NCBI GenBank assembly: GCA_002197995.1
Contig: NGZR01000003.1
Location: 1,240,001 to 1,304,000 of the forward strand
From: Gaeumannomyces sp. JS-464
Taxonomy: Eukaryota > Ascomycota > Sordariomycetes > Magnaporthales > Magnaporthaceae
DNA: 64,000 nt
Direction: 5' to 3'
The notes beneath the pieces are model-generated. The model was not told the origin of the DNA. It searched no databases and saw nothing but the letters and a program-made list of their open reading frames with translations. Shown here in pieces: positions 11,000 to 23,000 of this stretch (positions are counted from its first letter, which is position 1; every line of letters begins with the position of its first letter). A program made the translations under genes and the position numbers.

Positions 11000-13505
11000 C
11001 TAATTCGGATAGTGCATGTGATGCTGGCTGTGGTCGTGGGTCTGGCCGTGGCCCAGCATAGAGCGCAGCTGTGACTGCTGATGCTGTTGGTGCTGCTGCT
11101 GGTGCGAAGACGTGTTGGTAGGGAAAAGTGGCGTCACAGACCCGCCTTGCCTGGCATACTGCTGTTGCTGCTGCTGCTGGGCCGTCAAGGTGAACTCGGG
11201 CACGATACCTGTGCGGTATTCGTTCCTGCGACCGAGAGGTTGGTAGTGCATCTGCGTGGGCGGAATCATACCCGAGCCAGAGAGATGGTACTCGTGGAGG
11301 CTAGCAGACGGTGGCGGGTAGAGCAGAGTGTTGACATTGCGCACAGGCCGGTACGGGCTTGCACGGTGTTGCAGGTAGACCGATGGCGAGTGCGAGATGG
11401 GCGTACGCACTCCCGGATGACCGTGGGCAAACGACTCGGTCAGGGGGGACGAGTTGCCTAGAGCGGCGGCAGCAGCAGGGGTCAGCGAGCCCGGGCTGTG
11501 GCGCTTGGTTGGTGTCCCATAGTTTGTCGGCGGGAAGCCAGAGGGAGCCGAAGTGGCAACGGGCGTCGTGACCGATGGAGCAACAGGCTGGGCCATAGGC
11601 CCGGACGTGACCATGACATTCGGCGAATAGTTTGTGGACGTCGTGGCGGGGTAGACAGTCGACATAGCCCTGACCCCGGGGACCAAGGGCGGTAGTGACA
11701 GGGCGGACTGCTGCGCAGGAGCGTGGCTTGTGCCAGAGTTGTAGGCAGTCGTCGTTGACACCTGCTGGTTTGTGTTGAGGGTGAGGTTGGGCGTGGGCAG
11801 CCTGAGAGCATCTGGCGGCAAAACGGACGAGGTTGGTCGCTGCTGACCATGAAGAGCGAGACCCTGATGAGGTAAAGGCTGCGGCTGTCTAGACACACGC
11901 TTGGCAGGAGGTTCGGTAGGGTCCTCTTCGCTGAGTGGTCGCTTGGCAAATCCATTCCTCGCATCCGGCTTCCCTGCCAGGGGAGACAGCGACTGGCCAT
12001 TGGGAGGCGCAGGCCACTGGGTGCCAGTTGCGTAAGCGGGCTGGCTGGGGGCCGCGTAGCTGGGGGAATAGGTCGCCGTGGTAGGCCGGTTCGAGTGGAT
12101 ACTGGGTGTAAGTAGCAAATGGTTCGTCGGCGATGCAACGGGCGAGGTCGCGGTCGGGAAGTGGGTAGGCGACGGGATCGCAATGGGTGAGATTGGCTTG
12201 GTGGCCGCCTCACAGTACTCCCAGAACCTGGCCATCTTGACGAGCCACTCCTCCCATGTCTCCTTGGACACCAAGAGGCTGTAGCGCATGTTACTCAGAA
12301 ACTCCACCTCCATAACGTGAATCTCTTGGACCGAGATGCCAGACACCTCTGCCCACGTCTTGTTGGTGTAGGTGTTGTCGTCAAGGACTGCGGGTTTACC
12401 AGACGTTAGAGGCTTGTTCTGATTGGACGCAGCTGGCTTGGTTCGCCAGGGTGGGGTTCACATACATTTGTTGCCAAGCATCAATGCCACGGTAAGAAGT
12501 CGATACTCGCTTCCTGGTCTGCCCTTGACGTTTGGATTGCCCACCTTGAGCCTATGAATAAACAGCAGAGCAAGGATGACAACATTCTGGGTAACCTGAG
12601 TGGTCGAAAGAATCCCATGGACCCAAGCCTTGAAGTTTTGTGAGGGCAGAGCGTGTTGCGTCAGCCTGCGAACTGGCTCGGTTCCTTGCAGAGTCTCGAA
12701 TTTCTCAGCGAGCTGGTGGATTGTGCGAGCCTCGAACCAGAAGAAGCATGTCAACTGCTCATGGATCGGTTAGTTGGCAACTCAAGCTTTGGCAAAGTAG
12801 CAAACTACGAGGTAGGAATTGTCCACCAACCTGAGCCGCCAAGTCAGCCAGCCTTCCGCCCTTTGTGCTGATGCATTTCGGTATGTCTAAGCTTTGTCCG
12901 GCAAGGCTAGCAACATCCTTCCGGGACATTGCGCCTTGGGAAGCAACCGAGCGACCCGATTTTGGGGTTCCAGGATGCGAGCTCGAGAAGGAACCAGTCT
13001 GTGAGGGCGGATGTGACCCCGAAGATAGGCTAGGCCGTGAGGCGGCCGAGGGCGGTTGTTGCTGGCGATATTGGGTGGCGTGGGTGTGCGATTGTGACGG
13101 CGCTTGGGATTGTGTCTGCTGGGGGATCTGTAAGGAAGGTCGTCCGGAAGCCTGCTGTGTGTGCGGAGGATAGCGTGAGTACCCGTCCAGCGCAGCGTGG
13201 ACATCACTCAGTGTGGAGCGAGTTCTGTCCGTCTGGGCCAGCGAGGCCGAGTATCCTGTCAACGAGGCATGCGGGTGGCCCTCGTACGGCGCCAGGTTCG
13301 GGGCGTGGTATGTGGTTCCCATGTCTTCGAGCGGAGGTGTCCGAAGACCGCTCAGTGGGTGAGCGGCAGCTTCGGGACGGTCGGGCTTCGGGTACGGGAT
13401 CGAGGGCAGGCGGACGGGTTGGCTCGGTCTAGCGAAGGGGAAGTGGGTGGGAGAAGGAGGAAATGGTCGAGCAGCGGACAAGCGTGAGCCGGCAACAGAA
13501 TACAT
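11000..13505 (-). CDS. PHO85-type (PHO80/Pcl-like) cyclin, probably Clg1-related
   Basis: Exons 12831-13505, 12466-12754 and 11000-12387 join in frame (2352 nt, 783 residues). Intron 1 is GTTGGT...CAG and intron 2 GTATGT...CAG. Residues 1-225 are low-complexity, rich in S, P and Q, with no predicted structure. The cyclin box starts at exon 2 (FFWFEARTIHQLAEKFE) and continues with QNVVILALLFIHRLK, the diagnostic [26 protein letters not shown] across intron 2 (only parts quoted in each exon) and EVEFLSNMRYSLLVS. This is the PHO80-like cyclin pattern; partners are PHO85-type kinases. The C-terminal 450 residues are again S/T/P/Q-rich, with poly-Q and HQQ runs near 11050-11180. Large disordered flanks resemble fungal Clg1 rather than the compact phosphate cyclin Pho80, but that assignment is inference. 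The 5' side faces a 13-kb stretch without genes, suggesting a long leader or extensive upstream control. Confidence 0.85.
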
Positions 13506-16500
13506 GAGGGAGGGACGTCTCGGAGAGCCGCCGTGGTGCGGGCATGCAATGATGCGGGTGGCTCGTAGCTCGAATCTGTCCGGCGGGATCGTGTGCAGGC
13601 GTCGAGAACAGGGAGGGGTGGGCAGAGGAGATGACCCGACGATTGAGGTGGCGTTCGGTAACTCGACGTCGTGCAGGCTTCAGCAGAGTCGTCGGTTTGG
13701 CTCGAGAGTCTGCCGCAGCCGCCTGGAAACGTCACAAGCGGGCAGCAGGCCCAGTGCATCCCAAGCTCTCAGAACCTGCGAGGCATGTTCCGACAAGCGG
13801 GCGAAGAGAGTTGCCCGGGATAGCGGAGCCAGCCCGACGGGGGGAGCAACTATGGCGGCAGGAACTCTCCTGCTGGGGAGTTGGGTGGCACAACAAAGGC
13901 GCGGGCGTGAAGCTTGTCCGTTTGTGCTCCAAGTCAAAGAATGGTCGAGCCGGCCGAGCAGTCAGTCAGGCCAGGCGGGCGGGGAGGGGCGGTTTTGTTT
14001 CGCTGCTTCCAGGATCGCCAGTCTCGCTCGGTGACGGCTCTCTAGTGACAGCTACCTGGCGGGCTGGGCTGGGGAGCTTCGTCACCTAATGGCCGTGAGG
14101 TGGGAGGCGGAGGCAGGCGGGTTCGGCAAGCGGTCGGTCGTGCAAGACAGAAGCTCGGGATGGACGCAAAGGGACGACAGCAGGTCATGGACCGGCCAAT
14201 TGAGAGGTAATATGGCTGAACCAAGGCTTGCTTGACTTGACGGGGTGACGAAGGTGAGAAAAGCCTCCGCATCCACCAAGGCATTTCACCAAAGCGTGCC
14301 AGAGGGCAATCCATTCCCTTGTCGTTACTTCCTGGTTGCGTGGTCGGGTTAGGCAAGGCCCTTGTCCCGGCTCAATGTGGGAGGAAGGAAGCACGCCTGG
14401 CGCATGGATAGGTTTGCATGTTAGTCGAGAGGTGGATGCCAGACGTCGCCCGTCCCAGACGGGCCTAGCGCCGGTGGCCCGCCTGGGTTGCTTCCTGACT
14501 GACGCCCCGTCGCTTGCAATTTGCACTGTTGGGTACCTCTGAGCCGGTCCAGGGCCTCGCATTGTGCGAGATGACGCTGGGCCAGTCCTCATTTGTTGCT
14601 GCACGCCCCCCATACCTGAGGTTGTTGCTGCCGACCAAGACCTCCTCACATTGGACGGATGACCCGCTGGCCGCCGGCCCTTGCCTGCTTTTGGTTTTGG
14701 TGCAGAGTTCGACGCGGCCACGAGTACGTACCCGGCATGCCCGTGAGTCTGCGCGGTTCCAGCAGCTTAGCGACTTCATTACATACGGCTGGGACTGGCT
14801 GGGCTGGCTGGCTGGCTGATTCAGTCCGGCTTGATGAGGCCAGCCTAGTCAGTCGCGGAATTGGTCAGTCAGTTGGCAAGCTCAACTTCCACTTCCATGG
14901 CCGAGACCCGTCCGATTTTCATTGTGTTGCTGTTGTCCTTTTTTTGTTCTTGAATGTCGATATTTTCCCCTGCCCCAATTTCCCTCGCTTTTCTTCGTTT
15001 TTCCTTCATGTCATTTTCGTTTGCGTGGGCTGTCGTGTTGATACTTTTCACACAGTGTCCTGGCTGTGCCAGCCCACAGCCAGGCCACAAAAAAAAAAAA
15101 AAAAAAAAAAAAGGAGCCAAGCAACCTCCGTCAAGCCGCTCGATTCCCATGTTGGGCTTAGACGGGTTGAGTTTTATGTTACCCCTGTCCGATTATATGC
15201 TTCCCCTTTCACCCTCCCACATCCCAGCCCTTCCGCTGGGTCAGCCGGGCCAGCAGCCAGCCCAAAAGCCTGAGCAGGCGACTTCAGCAATCAGCGCCGA
15301 AAGGCACCACACCGCGCCAGCGCCAGCACCAAGCCACTGCAAAAGTCATACGTCGCACATGCAACGAAACCAAGTGGGGGCAGGACAAACGATATGCCAC
15401 TTTCCCTCACAGTGCAGGTGGAAGATGGCAGCCCGGCCCAGGGAGCGAGTGGGCACAGGCGCACAAGGGTGTGAGCGTGAATGCGAGTGTGAGAGCGCGT
15501 GTTGTAAAAAGTGTGTGCCTCCAGTCCAGTCTGTGATCGGCCAGGCATGTCAGGGATCCATATCCAGCACAGCACAGAGAGACTCTGGAGCAGGCGTTAT
15601 TGATTGAGGGTCCGTCAAGGGGCACCTGGCCAGGGAGAGACAATTGGGCCCGCCCTGCGCAATCCCCTGCCCGTATCGAGTGCCTGCGCCCCGTCCGTTT
15701 TATTCGCACGCAGAGAAGCGCCCAGGCGGTCGGACGTGACGGCAATTGACGGAGACGCTTGTGGTCGTCGATTTCGTAATCGAATAAAACCGTCAAATTT
15801 GGCCGGCAGCCTTCCCGCCGCCCTCGAAGGGAAATACGAGAGTCAAAATTGAAGCAAAAACTGGCTATCGTCCAGAGTTTTGGGGGTCGAGACATGGGCA
15901 GCTGGCATGATATCCCTCAGGTCTTTCTTGCTTCTTTCTCGGCCATTTCTCTACCTCGCCGGTACACAATGCTACCGTCCGTGTTCGAAGCGAGGCAACA
16001 GCCGGGATCCATGAAGCGCTGACAATGCATCATTTCGCCGTACGGATCCGGATCCGCGCGCATGAGTTTGCCTCATGACGGAGGATGGCGGGTTCGCCTA
16101 TCAATCGCGCTGCTGCTGCCCCTTGTTCCAGGGCAGCAGGCGTCCTCCGAAGAGGAGACCTCGCATTCCCCTCAATGATGATCACATGTTTGGGGATCCA
16201 CAAAGGGGTGGTGTCTGTTCACGAAGGGTGAACCAACTTCATGAAGGAGGAAATAAGAATCAGGCAAGGTGGTACGTACGGTGCCGCAGAGGGCGAAGGA
16301 AGGGGACTTTCATGTCCTTGGACAGGGTGCACTGTCAGCCATGTCTAGCGCCCAATCAGAGGCTATAATATGGCTCTGGCAAGCCACGCCGGAGTTGGTC
16401 TTGTCTGCTGGCGCCGGGTAGCAGGAAAGAAAAAAAAGGGAAAAAGCAACAGAGCGCGGCACGGAGCAGGGACAACAAACAAACAAAAAAGAAAATCCAT

Positions 16501-19500
16501 GTTACTTCCGCGACAGGGAGGCGGAGGCGCATTCCAGGCGGCATGCGCACCAGTGATTCATTGCTATGCTTCTCCCATTTAATTGAAAAACGCTGCAAAT
16601 CTCGCCTGTGGTGTGGAGGGATTGGGAGCGGAGTACCAACCAGAACAGTGCGACCTGAGCCGTCCCGGCATCAATCTGCGAGCCGATCTTGCAGGGAAGT
16701 TGGCGGGTGCGGATGGGCGCTCCGTTTGGCGAGATGCATCCGGCGCAGCACTGGCTCCTTTTTTTTTCTCTTTCTCTTGGTGTCATTGTCATTCTTGTTC
16801 GCATGCTAATTTTCCCCTCCCCTTTCCACGCCCACCTGCGCTACGGCAATTGCACTTCCGTCACGAAGCAACATCCGAGCTTGCGAAGGAAGCGGCATGA
16901 CTGTGGAAACACGACTGTGGAAAAGGGGTGCGTATAGTCGATACGGACAGGCCCGGCCGTCGAAACGAAGACGTACGCAATGCGCCCTCATTGCCATTTG
17001 ATGGCAAAGGACATGACTCCCGTCCCCATCCCAAGGTTCCGATCAGTGATTCCATCAGGGGCTCCATTGCATCTTGGCCGGAGTGCGCGTGCCAAAGAAA
17101 GGAGAGAGAGGGGCCGGAGCGCCGGAACCGACACCACCAACACGCAGAGAAGAGCGCCCGCCAAATTCTGTTGCGCACAGGGCAGCGCATCCCCCGTCCC
17201 TTGCGTCGCACCGCCTTCTCTAACGGGCTGGGTGGTGGGGTGGACAACGTTGAGCAGGCTTTCTGCGCCAGGCCACCAATCCCAGCATGCTTCGAGCAAC
17301 AGCCGTGATACGCTGGCAAATGTTTCACACTCTGCCAACTCTCTCAGGAAGAACTGCGAGGCGGCCTGCTGGGGCCAAACCGCGCGCGACAGGGTGCGAG
17401 GGGTTTTGGACCCAAGTTCCCAAGCGGCTGCCGATCCCCGACCTCAGGACTCCCAACATGCCGAGCCATTCCACGGTGCAAGGCGAGACACGGCGGCAGC
17501 CCAGCCCTTCTCCCATCGGTCTTTTGCTCCAGTTCCAAGAAAAGAGAGTCGCAGCTTACCGTCTCTTCCTTCCCCTCTCAGTCCGTCTGGCCACACACCA
17601 CCACCAGCATGACCGCTGCCGCACCACCATCCCTTCCCGAGCCAGCTGGGTGCATGTCGCCCGCCCCAGGGCCGGGCTGCTTTGTCTGGAAGCGGAAAAT
17701 GGCGCTGGCGGATTGGCTGCTTGGCGATCCGAGGCAGCGAGAAGTAGCATGCTAGCCGGGACCCACGGCGTGGACTAGAGTGGCTTCGCCCACCAGCGCC
17801 TTCCAACTGCCCTGCTGCCCCATCAATAAGCAAAGCCCGGAATCCGTTGGTTGAGCCTGCTTTTCTGGGGCCTTGGGCAGGCCAAGAGCACGGGAAAAGA
17901 GCTGGGGATCCTTGACCAATCAATCGAGTGATGGCAATGCAGCTTTCTCGCCCAGTGTGACGCTGCCTTTTTTTTTTTTCTCAACCCTGCGAAACTCGAG
18001 CATGGACCGCCCAGCCAAGCGGCCCTGTATTCTTTCTCCCTCACTTTTTGTCGTGTTTGCATGTCGGTCGGCAGACGTCGACGAAACAAACGCACCGGAC
18101 CTCTGGCCGGTCCAAGGTTGTATCGTAGCGGGCACGCACGCAGGACAGGCCTTGCAGACCGACAGCAAACTTTCCCTTTCCTGTGCCTTGCTGCTGCGGT
18201 CATCCCCTCCAAACAAGTCCCAGACGGAGATGCGGACCACACGACGCTACCGGCGCGGCCTTTTGCCATCTCGGCATGTGGGGGCCAACTAATAAAACAG
18301 AAGATCCTTTGCAGACACAACACACGCACTCCGTCCCTCGCTTCCGATGCACCGTATTCAGACGGGGCATTCCTATCGATACTTCTTGTACCCGAGGGTA
18401 AGGACCCATCGGTCCAACAGGACGGTGCTACCTGCCGGCTCCAGCGGGATTTAGAGCAAGCTCCGATGGGGAAGGGCAGAGAAAAGAACAGAAGCAAGAA
18501 AAAGAAGAAAAAAAAAAAGAAGAAAAAATTGCAGAACACGCGGTCGCTGGTGTGGAGGGGCAGGTTCGAGATCAGACAACATGCAGAACTTTCTGGCTGT
18601 TTCCAGCATAGACCGCCACATGCCGCGCCTCCTCTCCCACACCGCGAACTTTCGCGTTAATTGATTTTTTTTTTTTTCCCTCCACCCGAATGGTCAATGG
18701 GGGTGGGTTTCGCGTCGCCTCAGAGCCGGGAGAAAGGCAGGGATGGCACTTGTTCCCACGAACAGCAGCCGACGCCCCGAATGACCGGCGCTGCCGCTAG
18801 TTTATCCCTTGCCAGCTCTCCTCGCTCGCTCGGGGCACCCGCGGCGACCTTACCAACGCCCCAGCCGCGCAAATCCGAATGCCCAGGTTGCAGTGGAGGA
18901 TCATCGCGTCCCAGCGCTTTGAAACTTGGGCGTCGAGAGGGAGGCCAAAAGCCGCCTGCAAGGTGGCCCTGGGAGACAGCTCGCAGCTACCCGGCAAGTG
19001 CCTGATCAACACATGGTGAATATAACTCAGTACTTGCCCGTCCGCATGCCGGCTGGGCGCCTCGCCGGGGATGCGAAAGGAGAATTGAATTCGGACGGTC
19101 AGCATGTATGCCTTGATAGCAGAGCGCCTTTACAGAACCCTCACCGATACAAAGAATGTGAAAACGGCGACAAAGCCGAGGACGCTGCTCCACCAACAAC
19201 CCCTTGCACGCCTGTCCCCACAATATGTGACAGCACCAGCCGCAAAACGGCCGACATTATTTTTGTTCCCGCCCAGTTTCCGCATTGACCAGAACGGAGA
19301 CTCGACTGCCCGCCTAGCATAACCCCTCTCATTTGGGCAGGCCGCCCCTTTCCAAGCGTTGCATGCCAGCTGCTCGGCGGCCTATCCACACAGAAACCCC
19401 CCACTGGGGCCTTTGGTCTGCCTGCCGCAAGAGGATTTTGATGCCGCGTAAACCAAAGTGGCGGCGACGCCCTTCTGAGAAAGAAAGGAAGATTGAGGAA

Positions 19501-20000
19501 GCCCGTGGTGGGTTTCGACTGCGGGTGCGGGACGGCCTGCCCAATCCAGTCCAACTAAGGCACGCCGACCACCCCCACACCCCTCACGCTCTATTGGCCA
19601 CTCGACCCTTTTTTCCCCCTTAACCCCGGTGATATAAATGGATTCTCGGTTACATTCAATGAAGAAGAAGAAAAGTGATGAGAGGAATAAGAAAACTAGA
19701 ATATCGATAGATGCCGCCCGTGGTGGGTATCCCCGAGAGAGAGGAGAAACACGCGGACGGCTCAGCCGGCTCGTCTGCGGCGTCGAATGCATCGATCAGC
19801 GAGAACCCTGAAAATGGCGTCACCCCAGCCAGGTCCGTCTCCGCTCCTCCCCGCTAAACCCTCGAGTTAGGAGGGGGTACAACGCCCGTCCGTAGTGCGA
19901 GGAGAGCGACGTCGCACTCCATGATTCATGTACTTTGTTTCTCTCCCTCCGCCTTTTGAAGCTTCCGGTCACTCTTTTTTTGCTTCTTTTTTTGTCTATC
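13506..20000. other. Gene desert, left part
   Basis: No frame here has a recognisable domain, consistent codon pattern or splice chain; many short frames overlap on both strands. Base composition is normal and there is no RIP signature. The stretch has many simple tracts: CTGG repeats at about 14800-14820, an A24 run at 15089-15112, T runs near 16760, 17970 and 18666, and AAG/A-rich tracts near 18500. It lies directly upstream of the minus-strand cyclin gene and could contain its 5' UTR, an upstream non-coding RNA, or distal control sequence. Confidence 0.5.
15089..15112. repeat. Poly-A run (A24)
   Basis: An uninterrupted run of 24 A in the desert. No retroelement frame or target duplication was recognised next to it, so it is listed only as a homopolymer. 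Confidence 0.9.
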
Positions 20001-23000
20001 CTAGCACCTGGTAGACCAGACCAGAGACGGGGCCGGCCCCAGCAGCAACAGCAGCAGGCTTTTCTGAGCCCATAGCAGACGGAGATTCGAGCCATCATGT
20101 CCGTGCCCCACCGCCATCAGCAGCGGGCACCACGACGTCGATGATTGATGATGAGAGATGCGAAAGGCCGAACCCGCCCAGGACTCCCGGCACCTTGCGC
20201 AGGTTGGGACGAAAAGAACAAGGGGGGGGAGACAAAAAAAAAAAGAAGAAAAAAAAAGTGGCGAGTCGAGTTGTGCCCGTATCTAGGCCCATCTGCCGAC
20301 GCTTGATGCCTCCGTGCCCTATCCTAGAGTATCCCAGAGAGTGTGGTCTGCGAATCATTTGACGGACTATTGAACTTGCCGGTGCCGGTGGCTGTCTGAC
20401 AAGGAGCCCAACGGGCATAGACAGGGAGGCCAGACAAGTTGCATGTTGTCGGCAGGTTCTTCTTCCCGGTTGATGCGATGGACGGCCAGCGTGATGATTG
20501 ATGCATTCGCCCCCGGTCCAGCTGGATTTACACAGCAAGCACCCTCACCACAGCCTGCACCACAGCCTGCCCGCTTGCCCTCATTGCCCCGGCCGGCACA
20601 GCTGACTTTGGTTTCTGCCTGCAACGACTCCAAGACACCAACGAACGGATCGAGAAGAACAACCCACCCCTCGGCTGTGGGACGGCGCACACCGCCTTCC
20701 GTGTCCCAGACTCGTCTGGCCTGTCTAAATGCAGCCCAGCTAACGAAGCCGCCTCGAAGGCAAGGGAGATACCACACAAACAGTCGACCCGGGTTGGCCT
20801 TGTTTGGCGCATCTGATGTGTCACGTCACCCGTGCCCCATGGCCTGGCTGGCTGGCTGGCTGCTTCCGCGTGCGCGACGAGTTCCATGTAATGTAACGCA
20901 CATACCTCCCTCATACAGTACTAACAGAAAATACGCAGGCAGGCAGGCAGGCAGCAGGCAGGCAGGCAGGCAGGCAGGCAGGCAAAGCTCCCGAGGTTTG
21001 ATATCGATGAAAGTGGAGTCAAGATTCTCCTCTTTTTTTCACCCAAAGGAACACGAGGAGGATCGGGACATCCGGGCGTTGTAAAAACTTGCGTGGCCTG
21101 TCTCGGCTTGGAGAGGGGGCGGCGGCGGCGGCGACGGGCAGTCGGGAAGACACAAACGCACCACACGAGCCTCGGCAGGGTCCTGCTGTCCAGCCCCTCC
21201 CCGCCCAATCAATCTTACGAGGTTTATATTCCACGGCAGCCTGGCGCGATAATAGACAATGTCTCGACCTCCTAGCAGAATGACAAGGCCGGTTTTGCAT
21301 CCTTGCTTAGCCGACGAGTCCGAGGTAGATGGAAGAGGGGCGGCTAGGACGACCAAGGACGAAAATAAAGATGAGATAAAATAAAATAAAAATAAAAAGT
21401 GGTCGCCACCAACAAAAAGCGAAAGGGGAACGGACTCCCATGTCTTTGCCATGCCAGCATCCGCAGCTAGGAAAGCGACAGGGCGCTCTGGGACCCTGAA
21501 ATTCGGAGGAGCCATGATCCCAGCCCCGAGAAAACCTGGCTGCGTGCAGGTGCGAGGTGGTATCCGGCCCTGAAAGCGGTCCTGGATATACGAAGCAAAC
21601 AGCTGGACACGGCAAGGTCATCCATCACGGCACGGAAATAAAATAAAATAAAAGAAAAGAAAAGAAATAAAAAAAAGAAGAGGGGAAAAGTAAAGGAGTC
21701 ACCTGGCCGGCCCAGGGATAGAGGTGTGTCAACCAAACTCGGACTGTGCCCGCGCCACCAGCAAGAGTCTTCGTCAACGAACAGCAGTTGAGCCTGGGGA
21801 GGCATGTCTATCAGGCGTTCGCGCCGGGTTGAGCTTCTGTTACTTTTTGGGTGGCTGCTTGGAGTGTCTGATTGGCCCGGAATGCTTGCTCTTCCTTCTC
21901 AAGGGGGCATGCAAGCGGCTCGCCTGGATCGGACGGGTGCATGCATTTGGCTCGGTTTGGTTTGCTGGAGCCAACTATGCAAAGTCTCTCTCCTACGCAC
22001 ATATCAAGTAAAGTGGCACTGTACAAAGTAGTACACGCACATGCATCACGGGGAGCTAGGCTCCTACATACAAGGGATGGGTACTGCCTCCCAACAAGCG
22101 GGACGGGGATACAGATCCGAACAATCGAACGGGCGCCCGGTGAGCGACATGTGTGTGCGTCTGTGGTTGTGTGGCGTGGACGTTGAGGTGTGCGGTTGGT
22201 TGGGCGAGCGGCGCTCTGCTTTTTTTCTTGTTCGGCTGGCCCCCCCGCCGTGCTGGGCTCTATTGGATCCTTGGGTTTCGTCAGCGTGGGCGGCGGGATT
22301 TTCACTCCTGCGGTCATGCACACACTCAGCGACGACTCAAAGCCAAGCCACTTTGCGCACCACCCACCCAAGCACTGGACCCATTGACCGACGAGTCTCG
22401 ATTCTGGCTAGGTTTGCTTGCAACCTACCCTTGCAGAGGATGGCAAGGAGGGGAGGGCTTGTTGCTGGCGCCGCTCTCTACGCACTTTGCTGTGGACAAA
22501 TAAATGGATGGTCGAGGGTGCCGAAAACCGAAAAGGCTGGTCCCAAATACTGAGACAAAAATACGCAACACTTTGGAGGCCGGCTCCGCCTTTTCGGTTC
22601 TCGTCGTCTGCAGATAATCATGCTGTCTAGCCGTGTTGTGCGCAAACATGAATGCAAAATGAGAATAGAAAGGCACGTTGAGGTAACCGGGCCAGAAACA
22701 TCGGCTCGCATGTCGCCCAATGTCGTCCACACAGTGTCGTGTCAGGGACCAAAAAGCACATCCATCGGCAAGTAGCCCAGCCGCCTAGCCTCTCGGTTTT
22801 TGCCCTTTGCAGGTTAATACGGACAGCTGGAGGCCGAAACCCACCCAGTCACATGGATAGAAGCAACTTTGACCTAAACGCTGGCCGTGAACATGGCCAC
22901 TTCCCTTCCAAACAAATATAGCTGGCAGCAAAGAGTGGCATTGCATTCATTGGCACGCCACATCGCACACTCGCAACCTGCAAACCCACACACACTTACA

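Noticed and set aside
13447..14089. Frames of 150-195 codons at the left edge of the gene desert
   Set aside because: Overlapping in several frames, no recognisable motif, and they lie in the presumed leader of the cyclin gene.
15089..15112. Poly-A run as the tail of a LINE or processed copy
   Set aside because: No retroelement frame or target duplication lies next to it.
17287..18660. Cluster of frames of 140-240 codons in the desert
   Set aside because: Open only because of GC content; residues are P/R/S-rich, strands conflict, no splice chain or domain.
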